A stretch of 64,000 bases of DNA, taken from NCBI GenBank assembly GCA_949948895.1, contig CATLHE010000006.1, positions 55,046 to 119,045 of the forward strand. The letters are read 5' to 3'. The notes beneath the pieces are model-generated. The model saw only the letters and a list, made by a program, of their open reading frames with translations, did no database searches and was not told the DNA's origin. This DNA is from an uncultured Christensenella sp. Its GTDB lineage: Bacteria; Bacillota; Clostridia; Christensenellales; Pumilibacteraceae. Of this stretch, positions 36,967 to 46,263 are shown one piece after another; the first letter of the stretch is position 1, and each line of letters begins with the position of its first letter. The position numbers and the translations under genes were made by a program.

Positions 36967-38277
36967 ATGAAATTGTCGCGTTTTTCATTAATAATAATTG
37001 CGCTTGCGGCATGTTTTGCCGCTCACGGCGCGAGTGCTGGCGGTAGTGACGCTGTGCAGACCTTTATTCCAATTACGGCGGAAAACGCGACTATAGCCGC
37101 GATAGAGTGCATAGCGACGACCGAAGAACAAAAGAGCGCAGAGGTCAAGATATATGCGGACGATAAGATATTTACGTACACGGACAGCCCGATAACGCCG
37201 ACCGATTTTACCGTACAGGAGGAAATATCCAAGCGGCGCATAAACGCGCCTATAGCGGCGAAGATCGAGCTCGTGGACGAATACTTACAAAAAGGCGCGG
37301 ACTATAAAACGGCGATGGACGTATGCTTTCCGCTGTTGACGCGCAAAGTGAAAGAAATCGCCGATCATGTTTATGTTGCGCCTGTCGATGCGTGCATACG
37401 TTACGAAAACGGCAAGTTTACGGTAGTAAACGAGCGCGAGGGCAGAGCGCTCGACGAAGAGCGCTTATTCGGCGCGCTGTATTACAGTCTTAAATTTTTC
37501 GGCGGACAGAAATCGGTTTATGCCGCCGTGCAAAAACTGAGTCCGTCGATAACGGCAAAAGAACTCAAAGCGAGACTTGTGTTGCGCGGAGAATACACGA
37601 CCGAGTATTTGTCGTCAACAAAAGCAAGAGCGCATAACGTGGCGCACGCCGCGTCAAAGCTGGACGGCGTAAAAATAGCGGCGGGCGAAACGCTGTCTTT
37701 TAATACAACGGTGGGCGAGCGAACGAAAGAAAACGGTTTTGAGACCGCCAAGATAATCGTAGACGGCAAGTATGTATTGGGTGCGGGCGGCGGCGCATGC
37801 CAAGCGTCTACTGCGGTATACAATGCCGCTATTCTTGCGGGGCTCGACGCCAAAGCCAATGCCCATTCGATCTGTCCGTCGTACTGCTCGCCGGGGCTTG
37901 ACGCTATGATAAGCACGGCAAGCGATCTTGTTATTAAAAACACGACTGATGCCGACGTTTATTTTTCTGTTTTTAACAACGGCAGGCGAACAACCGTTAA
38001 AGTGTTCGGCTTGCCCAATGAGTACCGCATAGAACCGGAGTCGGTGGTCAATAAAACCGTGCCGTTCGAGGAAATAGAAGAGATAGACAAAGAATATAAA
38101 TACTTCGACGACACGGCGACGAGCGGCGACAGGCTTGTCGTGGCGTACGGAAAGGACGGCTACGAGAGCACTACGTACTTAAAATACTACGATAAAAGCG
38201 GCGCGTTTATCAAGCGGGTAAAAATCCGCACTAACACATACAAAGCGACGCCGCAAATTACCGCTATCGCGCCTTAA
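36967..38277 (+). CDS. VanW-family exported protein
   Basis: 436 aa from the internal ATG; the track start lies inside cca. An N-terminal signal peptide (LSRFSLIIIALAACFAAHGASA) precedes a putative peptidoglycan-binding domain (about 60-225), then a VanW domain (about 235-365) with SFNTTVGERTKENGF and GAGGGACQASTAVYNAA. VanW proteins occur in glycopeptide resistance clusters and widely in Clostridia; biochemical role is unsettled but wall-associated. No van ligase set is present here. No ribosome site precedes the ATG. Confidence 0.85.
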   Translation: MKLSRFSLIIIALAACFAAHGASAGGSDAVQTFIPITAENATIAAIECIATTEEQKSAEVKIYADDKIFTYTDSPITPTDFTVQEEISKRRINAPIAAKIELVDEYLQKGADYKTAMDVCFPLLTRKVKEIADHVYVAPVDACIRYENGKFTVVNEREGRALDEERLFGALYYSLKFFGGQKSVYAAVQKLSPSITAKELKARLVLRGEYTTEYLSSTKARAHNVAHAASKLDGVKIAAGETLSFNTTVGERTKENGFETAKIIVDGKYVLGAGGGACQASTAVYNAAILAGLDAKANAHSICPSYCSPGLDAMISTASDLVIKNTTDADVYFSVFNNGRRTTVKVFGLPNEYRIEPESVVNKTVPFEEIEEIDKEYKYFDDTATSGDRLVVAYGKDGYESTTYLKYYDKSGAFIKRVKIRTNTYKATPQITAIAP

Positions 38278-38280
38278 CGC

Positions 38281-38309
38281 TTGACAAAAGGATAGCGGCG
38301 GTATATAAT
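38281..38309 (+). promoter_or_regulatory. Promoter with TATAAT 6 nt before the lgt ATG
   Basis: TTGACA (38281-38286), 17-bp spacer, TATAAT (38304-38309), N6 (CGAGCT), ATG at 38316. It begins 4 bp after the VanW stop. Confidence 0.85.
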
Positions 38310-38315
38310 CGAGCT

Positions 38316-39416
38316 ATGAATTGGTATGGCTTTATCATAGCTCTCGGAATAGTGATATGTGTCGTTATTGCGTATTTCACGGCGAAGCATAGAGGAATAG
38401 AAGGCGACGTTGTCATCGACGTTGTCATTTTGGGCTTACCGTTTGTTATTTTGGGACTGCGCACGTATTACGTCATATTCGATACCATAGCGGGCGGGCA
38501 TTGGACTTTTAAAAAGTTTATAGGGCTCGAAGACGGCGGGCTGGAAGGGCTTGCCATATACGGCGGTCTGATAGGCGTTTTGGTCGCCGCGGTAGTCTAC
38601 GTCATGTGGAAGCGCCGCAAAAAGAATCCCATAAACAAGCGCATCTCGTACATGCAGCTTTTGGATCTCGTGTTTACGTTTATGATCCTCGGTCAGGCGA
38701 TAGGGCGTTGGGGCAACTTCGCCAACGAGGAAGCTTACGGATACCTCATTACCAACCCGTCGCTCAAATGGTTCCCGATGGGCGTCGAAATCAACGGGGA
38801 TTGGTATTACGCCACGTTCTTCTATGAGTCCATGTGGAACATAGTCGGTTTTGCGCTTTTATACTTTTTGTACATGGGCAAGCGCAAGAGTTTCGATGGT
38901 TTCGTATTTTCGTGTTATTGCATATATTACGGTATAGGCAGGTCGTGGATAGAAGGCATGCGTTCGGACAGTCTTTGGCTCGTTCCGCCTTCCGTAGCTG
39001 GCGTAGGCGGTCAGCCGGACGTCGGCGGCGTGCGCGTCAGTCAGCTCGTAAGCATTATCATGATACTCTTTGGCGTGGCGTATATTATCGCGCATATCAT
39101 ACGCGCCAAAAAAGCGGGCAAAAAGATATTTATTTTCGTAAAGCAAGATAAGCTTAACGCCGATTATTTCGGCTATGAAAAGACCAAGCTCGCCGTTCCC
39201 ATGCCCGATATCAAGTTTTGGAAGGACCGTAATAAAAAGAGCGGCGACGGTATAATCGTAGACAACAACGGCGTCGCTATCAAGATCGACGAAGAAGTAA
39301 ACGACGACGGGACCGAAAAAGGACGCGTAGCGTCCGACGGCGGCGGGACGTCGTCGAGCGTCAAAGCGGCGCAACAGGCGGCGGAGGAGAACTATGAAGA
39401 CAGATGGGACGACTGA
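38316..39416 (+). CDS. lgt: Prolipoprotein diacylglyceryl transferase
   Basis: 366 aa. About seven membrane helices; signature WYGFIIALG at the N-terminus, an HRGIEGD-type loop, GGLEGLAIYGGLIG, and GQAIGRWGNFANEEAYG, where the Arg-containing Lgt motif lies. It transfers diacylglycerol from phosphatidylglycerol to the lipobox Cys, so it serves the lipoproteins encoded in this window. A charged cytoplasmic extension of about 95 residues follows the last helix, unusual for Lgt. The N-terminus is shorter than usual. Start is at the predicted transcription start, leaderless. Confidence 0.92.
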   Translation: MNWYGFIIALGIVICVVIAYFTAKHRGIEGDVVIDVVILGLPFVILGLRTYYVIFDTIAGGHWTFKKFIGLEDGGLEGLAIYGGLIGVLVAAVVYVMWKRRKKNPINKRISYMQLLDLVFTFMILGQAIGRWGNFANEEAYGYLITNPSLKWFPMGVEINGDWYYATFFYESMWNIVGFALLYFLYMGKRKSFDGFVFSCYCIYYGIGRSWIEGMRSDSLWLVPPSVAGVGGQPDVGGVRVSQLVSIIMILFGVAYIIAHIIRAKKAGKKIFIFVKQDKLNADYFGYEKTKLAVPMPDIKFWKDRNKKSGDGIIVDNNGVAIKIDEEVNDDGTEKGRVASDGGGTSSSVKAAQQAAEENYEDRWDD

Positions 39417-39942
39417 GGTCCTTCCGCTCAGCAAAAAGCAAAAATACGCTTGCAATATCGTTATGGGCGCTATGCTCGTCGCGGCGGGCGTTATACTCAT
39501 ACTTGCGGGCACGGGAGTAATCGACGCATCGGTACGAAAGATCGCTGCGCCTACCGTGCTTTTTGCGTTTTTTATAGCGGTGTTCGTAAGCGCGGTAATC
39601 GCCAAGAACGCGCTTTCCATGTGGATAGCGGGCGTGATACTTGCGTGCGGACTGCCGTCGTTTTTTGCGGCGATAGCTGCCGTCGGTTACGGAGAGTTGT
39701 ACCCGTTGTACGTGGCGGCTCCCGCAATAGGATGCGTTTTCGCTATATTCTATTCGGAATCGAAAGCTCCGCAGATAAAGGGTTTTTTATTCTTCGGCGT
39801 GCTTGCCGCGATCTTCGCGTTGCAATCCTCGGGCGTTTGCGGCTGGGGACTTACGGCGGGACTGCTTGCGGCGTTCGGCGGAGCGTGCATAATAATATAC
39901 GCGGTACTTGCGTATAAGAACAAGGAAAAAGACAATGCGTAA
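39394..39942 (+). CDS. Small membrane protein, six predicted helices
   Basis: 182 aa, no recognised family. Six hydrophobic segments, for example CNIVMGAMLVAAGVILILAG and GLLAAFGGACIIIYAVLAY, with a short charged N-terminus and a KNKEKDNA tail. GGAGGAG precedes the ATG by 4 nt. It overlaps lgt by 23 bp and pncB by 8 bp, so all three are translationally linked. Function unknown. Confidence 0.8.
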   Translation: MKTDGTTEVLPLSKKQKYACNIVMGAMLVAAGVILILAGTGVIDASVRKIAAPTVLFAFFIAVFVSAVIAKNALSMWIAGVILACGLPSFFAAIAAVGYGELYPLYVAAPAIGCVFAIFYSESKAPQIKGFLFFGVLAAIFALQSSGVCGWGLTAGLLAAFGGACIIIYAVLAYKNKEKDNA

Positions 39943-41359
39943 TCTTACGATGATGACCGATCTTTATCAGTTGACGATGATGAACGGTTATTTTTTACAG
40001 GGCAAAGCGAAAGAGATCAGCGTGTTCGACGTGTTTTTCAGACAGAAAGACACGATGAACTTTGCGGTTTTTGCGGGGTTGGCTCAGGCTATCGAGTATA
40101 TCGAAAATCTGCACTTTTCCGAAGAAGACGTGGAGTACCTGCGCGGGCTCGATATATTCCACCCCGACTTTTTGGAATACTTAAAAAACTTTAAGTTCAC
40201 GGGCGAGCTGTATTCCGTTCGCGAGGGCGACGTGGTTTATCCGCAAGAGCCTATCATGATAGTCAAAGCGCCGCTTATCGAAGCGCAGTTGATCGAGACG
40301 GCGCTACTTAACATAGTAAGTCATCAAACGCTTATTGCGACCAAATCGGCGCGCATAGTCCAAGCGGCGCAGGGCAAGGGCGTTGTGGAGTTTGGGCTGA
40401 GGCGTGCGCAGGGCCCCGACGCGGGCATTTACGGCGCGCGCGCGTCGATAATAGGCGGTTGCAACGGCACGAGCAACGTTTTGACAGGTCAGATGTTCAA
40501 TATTCCCGTCAAGGGCACGCACTCGCACAGCTGGGTCATGAGTTTCGACAGCGAGCTCGACGCTTTCCGCGCGTTTGCCAAGGTTTATCCCGATTCGTGC
40601 TTACTGCTTGTCGATACTTACGATTCGGTGCAGGGCATAAAAAACGCGATCACCGTGTTTAACGAGCTTAAAGCCGCGGGGCACAAGCCCATGGGTATAC
40701 GCCTCGACAGCGGCGACCTTGCGTATCTTTCCAAGCTTGCGCGAAAAATGCTGGACGAAGCGGGATTCCCCGACGCTATCGTTATGGCTTCCGGCGATAT
40801 CGACGAGTTTTTGCTCGCGTCGCTCAACAACCAAGGCGCAAAGATCGACATGTACGGCGTGGGCACAAAGCTCATTACAAGCGAGGACATGCCGTCGCTC
40901 GGCGCGGTGTATAAGCTTTCCGCGATAGAACGAAAGGGCAAGCTGTTGCCGCGCATGAAAATATCCGACTCTATAGTCAAAGTGACGAATCCCGGATTTA
41001 AGACGCTGTACAGACTGTACGACAAAAAAACGGGCATGGCAGTCGCGGACCTTATCGCTTTGAGCGACGAAACGTTCGGCAAGCCGCTCACTATCACGCA
41101 CGAGACCGAGCGGTGGAAGACCACCACGCTAAACGACTATGATATACGGTGCATGTTGAATAAGATATTCGAAAACGGTAAGAATATCTACGACAGTCCT
41201 ACGCTTGACAGCATAGTCGCGTTTGCAAAAAGCGAAAAGTCCAAGTTTTGGGACGAATATAAGCGTATAGACAATCCGCAGATATACAAGGTAAATCTTT
41301 CGGACAAGCTGTACGAGCTTAAACACAAGATACTCAAAGAACACAAAAGCCGACATTAA
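39935..41359 (+). CDS. pncB: Nicotinate phosphoribosyltransferase
   Basis: 474 aa. The MTDLYQLTMMNGYF start, EFGLRRAQGPD loop, KGTHSHSWV (phosphorylatable His) and GIRLDSGDLA motif identify the NAPRTase family. It makes nicotinate mononucleotide from nicotinate and PRPP with ATP, the first step of NAD salvage. The chosen ATG is 9 codons into the track ORF, where MRNLTMMTDLYQ matches family starts and AAGGA precedes it. It overlaps the membrane-protein gene. Confidence 0.93.
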   Translation: MRNLTMMTDLYQLTMMNGYFLQGKAKEISVFDVFFRQKDTMNFAVFAGLAQAIEYIENLHFSEEDVEYLRGLDIFHPDFLEYLKNFKFTGELYSVREGDVVYPQEPIMIVKAPLIEAQLIETALLNIVSHQTLIATKSARIVQAAQGKGVVEFGLRRAQGPDAGIYGARASIIGGCNGTSNVLTGQMFNIPVKGTHSHSWVMSFDSELDAFRAFAKVYPDSCLLLVDTYDSVQGIKNAITVFNELKAAGHKPMGIRLDSGDLAYLSKLARKMLDEAGFPDAIVMASGDIDEFLLASLNNQGAKIDMYGVGTKLITSEDMPSLGAVYKLSAIERKGKLLPRMKISDSIVKVTNPGFKTLYRLYDKKTGMAVADLIALSDETFGKPLTITHETERWKTTTLNDYDIRCMLNKIFENGKNIYDSPTLDSIVAFAKSEKSKFWDEYKRIDNPQIYKVNLSDKLYELKHKILKEHKSRH

Positions 41360-41375
41360 ATACATCGGAGCTGTA

Positions 41376-41996
41376 ATGTCTAACAAGAAAGAGTATACGC
41401 AAGAGGAGCTTGACGAGTACGTACAATCGGTCAAAGCGGAATATGAGTCGACGCTCGTTCGCCAGCGCGAGCGTATCGAAGAACTCAGGACCGCGCTCTC
41501 TAATGCCGAGAAAAAGATAGCCGATTACGTAGGTCAGCGCGAGCTTGTTTATAGAGCGATAACGGAGGCTGTGAAAAAAGCCGACGATATAGAACGCGTT
41601 TCGCTCATTCGCTACAATCAGGAAATAGCGCAACTTAAAAGCTTCCATGATAAATGGGTGGGCTATTTCAATAAGATCATCGATAAGTATCCGCTTACCG
41701 ACGAACTCGTCGCGGCGAGCAAAGTCAACGGCAGGATAGCCGAAGTGTTGAGCAAGGCAGGCGATATCGAAGCGCAATACGAGAGCGAACGGGCGAGACT
41801 GAGCGAGAGCTTGGCGGCGGAGCGCGAGGACGCTGGCGACGACGGGTTTAACAGAAGCGATGTAGCCGCCGCAGTGCAGGACGATTATAAAGACAGATCG
41901 CCCGCGGGGTTCTCCATATCCGAAGCGTTGCACCCCAAAGAAGACCTCAAAGACATTATGCGAGAGCTCGGCATCGTCATGGACGACGACGAGTAG
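41376..41996 (+). CDS. Coiled-coil protein of unknown function
   Basis: 206 aa, soluble, highly charged. Residues about 5-55 and 125-160 form heptad-like helices (TLVRQRERIEELRTALSNAE). The middle has an aromatic stretch, FHDKWVGYFNKIID. The C-terminus is acidic (IVMDDDE). It resembles DivIVA/GpsB-like or other scaffold coiled coils only in general character; no signature motif is visible. GGAG precedes the ATG; it is the last gene of the lgt cluster, 16 bp after pncB. Confidence 0.75.
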   Translation: MSNKKEYTQEELDEYVQSVKAEYESTLVRQRERIEELRTALSNAEKKIADYVGQRELVYRAITEAVKKADDIERVSLIRYNQEIAQLKSFHDKWVGYFNKIIDKYPLTDELVAASKVNGRIAEVLSKAGDIEAQYESERARLSESLAAEREDAGDDGFNRSDVAAAVQDDYKDRSPAGFSISEALHPKEDLKDIMRELGIVMDDDE

Positions 41997-42037
41997 TGAT
42001 AAGTTTATTCGCCCGATAGTCGATCAAAATACAAATT

Positions 42038-42067
42038 AAAAACCCCCGCTTTTAAACGGGGGTTTAT
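42038..42067. terminator. Bidirectional terminator
   Basis: AAACCCCCG...CGGGGGTTT stem between the convergent coiled-coil gene and rpsT, with A- and T-runs on both sides. Confidence 0.85.
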
Positions 42068-42094
42068 GTTTGCGGTAATGATAGGGAAGTCCGA

Positions 42095-42721
42095 TTACTC
42101 GGCCTTTTCCTCGGCGGGGGCTTCTGCTTTTACTTCTGCGGTCTCCGCTTCGGTCTTTTCCGCTTTTTTAGTCGTCTTTTTAGGCGCTTTTTCTTCGGCG
42201 GGAGATTCCGCTTTTTTGGTCGTCTTCTTAGGCGCTTTTTCTTTCTTTTCCGCTTTCTCGACGTCCTTGGCGGGTTTCTCTTTCTTATCGGCGGTTTCTT
42301 TTACCGTCTTTTTCTTTTTGTCCGCTTTTTCCGCTTCTTTCTCGAGCTGTTTTGCACGGAACTCGGCGCGGGCGGCTTCTCTCGCTTGCTTTGCGGCAAG
42401 AGCTTTCTCGGTAGCGATAGTCTTGTTGTCCTTTTTGACGGAAATAGTCACTTTACCGCTCTTTATGTCGCTGAGGCGTTTGCTGATAGCGGACTTTTTG
42501 TTAGCGGCGGCATTCTTGTGGATGATGCCCGCGGTCACGCTCTTGTCTATTATGGACATGGTAAGCGGCAAAAGACGCTCCGCTTCTTCCAAGTTAGCGG
42601 AGTCGATCGCCTTGTTGAACGCTTTGATCGCATTGTTCATCTTGGAACGGTCGCTACGGTTGCGTGCGTTTTTCTTTTTGGTAATGAGCACGCGCTTTTT
42701 TGCGGATTTAATGTTAGGCAC
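42095..42721 (-). CDS. rpsT: Ribosomal protein S20 with long Lys/Glu/Ala-rich C-terminal extension
   Basis: 208 aa from the GTG start preceded by AAAGGAG; the track start is 22 codons too early. Residues 1 to about 88 are S20 (PNIKSAKKRVLITKKKNARN, DKSVTAGIIHKNAAANKKSA), the 16S-binding three-helix protein of the 30S subunit. The remaining ~120 residues are low complexity with repeated KAPKKTTKKAE units alternating with acidic stretches. Standard S20 is 80-90 aa. The tail may bind RNA or partner proteins, and it occurs in a genome with an unusual 16S core. Confidence 0.93.
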   Translation of the reverse strand: MPNIKSAKKRVLITKKKNARNRSDRSKMNNAIKAFNKAIDSANLEEAERLLPLTMSIIDKSVTAGIIHKNAAANKKSAISKRLSDIKSGKVTISVKKDNKTIATEKALAAKQAREAARAEFRAKQLEKEAEKADKKKKTVKETADKKEKPAKDVEKAEKKEKAPKKTTKKAESPAEEKAPKKTTKKAEKTEAETAEVKAEAPAEEKAE

Positions 42722-42840
42722 GGTTAAACTCCTTTGAGCTTTTAATATTATCTTAAAGATTATACCATAACAAAATCGGTTTTGCAACTGTTAAGCGGCG
42801 GTTTACGACTAATTTTTTTAAATTTACAAACAATAATTTT

Positions 42841-43620
42841 ATGAAAAAACGCGCGATTTTTACGGATATGGCGGTCGAGTTTTGCAGGACCGCCAAAAGT
42901 TCGGACGACGGAGTGATAAGATATTACGAGATAGACGTGGACGACCGCATGTCGGCAAAGCTGAAGCGCCCGTGCGGAAAGTATACCACGCTTGAAACGC
43001 GCGCCGTGTTAAGCGGCAATTCGCAAGATTACGCACGGGTGTCGGACGCGCTTGGCAAAAGCATAGCGGAATACTGCAAGGGTTGTAAAAAGATAATGTG
43101 CGTCGGACTTGGCAATCCCGATCTTACGGCGGACGCGCTCGGCGATAGGGTGTTTAAAAAACTCGCCGTAAACCGTCACAAAAACGACGGTAGGTACTTA
43201 TGCGCGCTTACGCCCAACGTTTTGGGCATGACGGGCATCGAGAGTTTCGACATCATATCCGCGGTCACCGACAGGATATGCCCGGACGTCGTTATAGCCG
43301 TCGATTCTCTTACCGCCGCCGCGCCAAGCCGCATAGCGTCGGCTTTTCAAGTGACTGACAGCGGCATTACGCCGGGGAGCGGCGTGGATAATCACAGACA
43401 GAGACTTTGCCGCGAGTCGCTCGGTGTTCGCGTCGTGTCGGTTGGCGTGCCTCTCGTTGTGTATTCGTCCACCATAGCGCGTGAATACTGCGACGGAAGC
43501 GGACGCTGTGATACCGATATGGTCGTCACACCGAAGGACGTGGATATACTCGTCGAGGACTGCGCGACGGTGATAGCGGGCGCGATAAACGGAGCGTTTG
43601 CGTCCGCCGTATCGGACTGA
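42841..43620 (+). CDS. gpr: Germination protease GPR-like
   Basis: 259 aa. FTDMAVEF at the N-terminus corresponds to the GPR processing region; MCVGLGNPDLTADALG and TPNVLGMTGIESFDII are hallmark segments, and TDSGITPGSGVDNHR closes the core. GPR degrades small acid-soluble spore proteins during germination, so this marks a spore-forming ancestry. It is shorter than the Bacillus enzyme (about 370 aa), chiefly at the C-terminus. No ribosome site; a weak TTTACG-N17-TACAAA lies 10 nt before the ATG. murI follows within 50 bp. Confidence 0.88.
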   Translation: MKKRAIFTDMAVEFCRTAKSSDDGVIRYYEIDVDDRMSAKLKRPCGKYTTLETRAVLSGNSQDYARVSDALGKSIAEYCKGCKKIMCVGLGNPDLTADALGDRVFKKLAVNRHKNDGRYLCALTPNVLGMTGIESFDIISAVTDRICPDVVIAVDSLTAAAPSRIASAFQVTDSGITPGSGVDNHRQRLCRESLGVRVVSVGVPLVVYSSTIAREYCDGSGRCDTDMVVTPKDVDILVEDCATVIAGAINGAFASAVSD

Positions 43621-43666
43621 CGGATAACCTATGACAATGAGACGGTCTGAAGCATATATACTTATC

Positions 43667-44395
43667 ATGTGCTATAGACCGATCGGGGTTTTCGATAGCG
43701 GCGTAGGCGGGTTGAACGTGCTCAAAATAGCGAGCGAGCTCATGCCCAACGAACGCTTTATTTATCTTGCGGACAAGGCGAGAATGCCCTACGGCGTGCG
43801 GTCGGTGCGTGAGATAACGACCGCCGCGACCGAGTGCGCGGGGATTCTCGTCGGCATGAACTGTAAAGCGATAACCGTTGCGTGCAATACCGCGACGGAA
43901 GTAGCTATCGACACTCTGCGCTCGCTGTTTCCTTCCGTTATAATAGTCGGGTTGGAACCCGCTGTAAAACCGTGCTTACGCGAGCTCGGCTCCAATGGGT
44001 ACGCCGTCGCGCTCGTCACCGAAGCCACCGCCGCGTCCGTCAAGTTTGAAAGCGCTGTAAAAAAGAGCGACGGCAAGATCAAGGCGGTGCCGCTTCACGC
44101 GCTTGCGTCGGTAATAGAAAACAACGATATAAATTCGACCGCAGTGCGCGACTGTGTAAGTGCCGTACTAAAGCCCTATCCCGATGCGGAAGCCGTTATT
44201 CTCGGCTGTTCGCATTACACGTCGGTGACCCGCATAATACGCGAGATCTACGGCGGAAATATAAAGATATACGACGGCGCGTACGGCGAGGCGGCAAGGC
44301 TCAAATACTGTCTGTCCGTCGCGGGACTGTCCGCGCCGACGGAACAGACGGGTTCGGTACGGTTTTATTCAACAAAAAAACGGCAAGGCGTTTGA
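43667..44395 (+). CDS. murI: Glutamate racemase
   Basis: 242 aa from ATG 43667. GVFDSGVGGLNVL, the first catalytic Cys in VACNTATEV and the second in LGCSHYTSV are all present. It makes D-glutamate for peptidoglycan. The track ORF begins 12 codons upstream (43631); I prefer 43667 because MCYRPIGVFDSG fits family N-termini and TATACT lies 4 nt upstream, though neither start has a Shine-Dalgarno. The stop codon lies in the loop of the following terminator. Confidence 0.9.
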   Translation: MCYRPIGVFDSGVGGLNVLKIASELMPNERFIYLADKARMPYGVRSVREITTAATECAGILVGMNCKAITVACNTATEVAIDTLRSLFPSVIIVGLEPAVKPCLRELGSNGYAVALVTEATAASVKFESAVKKSDGKIKAVPLHALASVIENNDINSTAVRDCVSAVLKPYPDAEAVILGCSHYTSVTRIIREIYGGNIKIYDGAYGEAARLKYCLSVAGLSAPTEQTGSVRFYSTKKRQGV

Positions 44396-44413
44396 TAGTT
44401 GCCTTGCCGTTTT
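44377..44413. terminator. Bidirectional terminator overlapping the murI stop
   Basis: AAAACGGCAAGGC/GCCTTGCCGTTTT, a 13-bp perfect stem with an 11-nt loop that contains the murI TGA. It serves both murI and glmS. Confidence 0.9.
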
Positions 44414-44426
44414 CAATTGAGAGCCG

Positions 44427-46259
44427 TTACTCGACCGTTACCGATTTGGCGAGGTTTCGGGGTTGGTCAATATCGCAGTCGCGTTTTGCCGCTACGTAGT
44501 AAGCGAATAGCTGTAACACCACGGCGGTAAGAACGGGGGATACGTCGTCGTCGCATTCGGGTATGCAAATCATACCGTCGGCGTCGGAGCTTATTTTGGA
44601 ATTGGCTTTCGACGCTACGGCGAGCACCGTGCCGTGTCTTGACGATACCGCTTGAATATTGGACTCCATTTTATGGAAGAGCGCGCTTTGTGTCACTAGC
44701 GCAAGCGTGAGCGTGCCTGTTTCTATCAGAGATATAGTGCCGTGCTTGAGTTCGCCTGCGGCGTACGCCTCCGCGTGCACGTACGATATCTCTTTGAGTT
44801 TGAGCGCGCCCTCGAGCGACGCGGCGTAGTCGGTGCCCCTGCCTATAAAGAACACGCAGTGATGATTGCTGTACTTTTTGGCAAGCGTTTTTATTGAGCC
44901 TACGTATTCGTCTTTTAGCTGTTCGGATATCTTTTCGGGAAGGAGAGACAGTTCGGTTGTGAGCTCGGATAAGCGTTTGCCTTCTTCCGTGCCCAATATG
45001 CCGGCTAGTTTTATCCCGAGCAGGTACAGCGCCGCGACCTGCGTGGTGTAGCCCTTGGTGGTCGCAACGGCGATCTCGGGACCCGCGTGCGTGTAAAGCA
45101 CGTCGTCCGCTTCGCGCGCTATCGCGCTCTGCACCACGTTTACTATGGCAAGCGTGCGCGAGCCTTTTTTCTTTGCCAATCTCAGCGCGGCGAGAGTGTC
45201 TGCCGTTTCGCCGCTTTGGCTTATGATGACGGTTAGGCGATTGCTACCCGTTATGGGGTCGGAATAAATGTACTCGCTTGCGAGCTCGCAGTTTACGGGT
45301 AATCGGCAGTGCTTTTCTATGAAATGTTTGCCGACTATGCCCGCGTGATATGCCGAACCGCATCCGACGATATCCACGCCTATCAAGCTGTCGAGATAGC
45401 TCTTTTTAAAATCAATGCCGTCGAGATCGATGTTCCCGTTTTGTATGCGCGGTCTTATAGTGTCGGTGATCGCTTTGGGTTGCTCGTATATCTCTTTTAG
45501 CATAAAGTGCGGATAGCCGCTCTTTTCCGCGCGGCTTATATCCCAATCGACCGTATACGAGTCTTTTTCTATCAGATTCAGGTCGGCGTCGTAATATCTG
45601 ACCGAATCTGCGGAAAGCTCGGCTATTTCGCCTTCGCCAAGCAGTACGAAGTCGTGCGTGTGTTCTATCGCCGCGGCAAAGTCGGACGCGATAAAGTTTT
45701 CGCCTTTGCCGAGCCCTATCACGAGCGGATTATCCTTGCGCACGGCGTACAGTCTGTCTGGTGTTTTTGCGCACAGTATGCCTATCGAGTAAGAGCCTTT
45801 GATCTTTTTTAAAAGCTCGCGTATCGCTTTTACGGCGTCGCCTTTAAAGAGGTGGCAGAGAAGCTGAGCGATAACTTCGCTGTCGGTATCGCTTTTGAAA
45901 GTATAGCCGAGGCGCATGAGCTCGGATTTAAGCGCCGCAAAATTCTCTATTATGCCGTTGTGAACGATCGCAAAATCGCCGTCGCGGGAAACGTGCGGGT
46001 GAGAGTTGACGTCGCTCGGCACGCCGTGCGTAGCCCAACGCGTATGACCTATGCCGACCGTGCCGATAGGTTTTTTGCCGCCGTCCGTTTTTTCTTCGAG
46101 TTTTTTAATCTTGCCTTCCGATTTGATGACGTCTATCTTGCCGTCGTGTATGACAGCCATGCCGCTCGAGTCGTAACCGCGGTATTCGAGCCGTTTCAAT
46201 CCCGAAAGCATGATGGGCGAAGCCTGGCGTTTACCTGTGTATCCTATGATTCCGCACAT
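44427..46259 (-). CDS. glmS: Glutamine-fructose-6-phosphate aminotransferase (isomerizing)
   Basis: 610 aa from the ATG giving MCGIIGYTG, where Cys2 is the glutaminase nucleophile; the track start is 10 codons too early. N-terminal class II glutamine amidotransferase (1 to about 235), then two SIS domains with SQSGETADTL and VATTKGYTTQV, ending in the classical NLAKSVTVE. It makes glucosamine-6-phosphate, upstream of GlmM. AAAGGAG is 8 nt before the ATG. It is the second gene after the COG2426 membrane protein (4-bp gap), and no glmS ribozyme precedes it. Confidence 0.96.
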   Translation of the reverse strand: MCGIIGYTGKRQASPIMLSGLKRLEYRGYDSSGMAVIHDGKIDVIKSEGKIKKLEEKTDGGKKPIGTVGIGHTRWATHGVPSDVNSHPHVSRDGDFAIVHNGIIENFAALKSELMRLGYTFKSDTDSEVIAQLLCHLFKGDAVKAIRELLKKIKGSYSIGILCAKTPDRLYAVRKDNPLVIGLGKGENFIASDFAAAIEHTHDFVLLGEGEIAELSADSVRYYDADLNLIEKDSYTVDWDISRAEKSGYPHFMLKEIYEQPKAITDTIRPRIQNGNIDLDGIDFKKSYLDSLIGVDIVGCGSAYHAGIVGKHFIEKHCRLPVNCELASEYIYSDPITGSNRLTVIISQSGETADTLAALRLAKKKGSRTLAIVNVVQSAIAREADDVLYTHAGPEIAVATTKGYTTQVAALYLLGIKLAGILGTEEGKRLSELTTELSLLPEKISEQLKDEYVGSIKTLAKKYSNHHCVFFIGRGTDYAASLEGALKLKEISYVHAEAYAAGELKHGTISLIETGTLTLALVTQSALFHKMESNIQAVSSRHGTVLAVASKANSKISSDADGMICIPECDDDVSPVLTAVVLQLFAYYVAAKRDCDIDQPRNLAKSVTVE

Positions 46260-46263
46260 ACTG

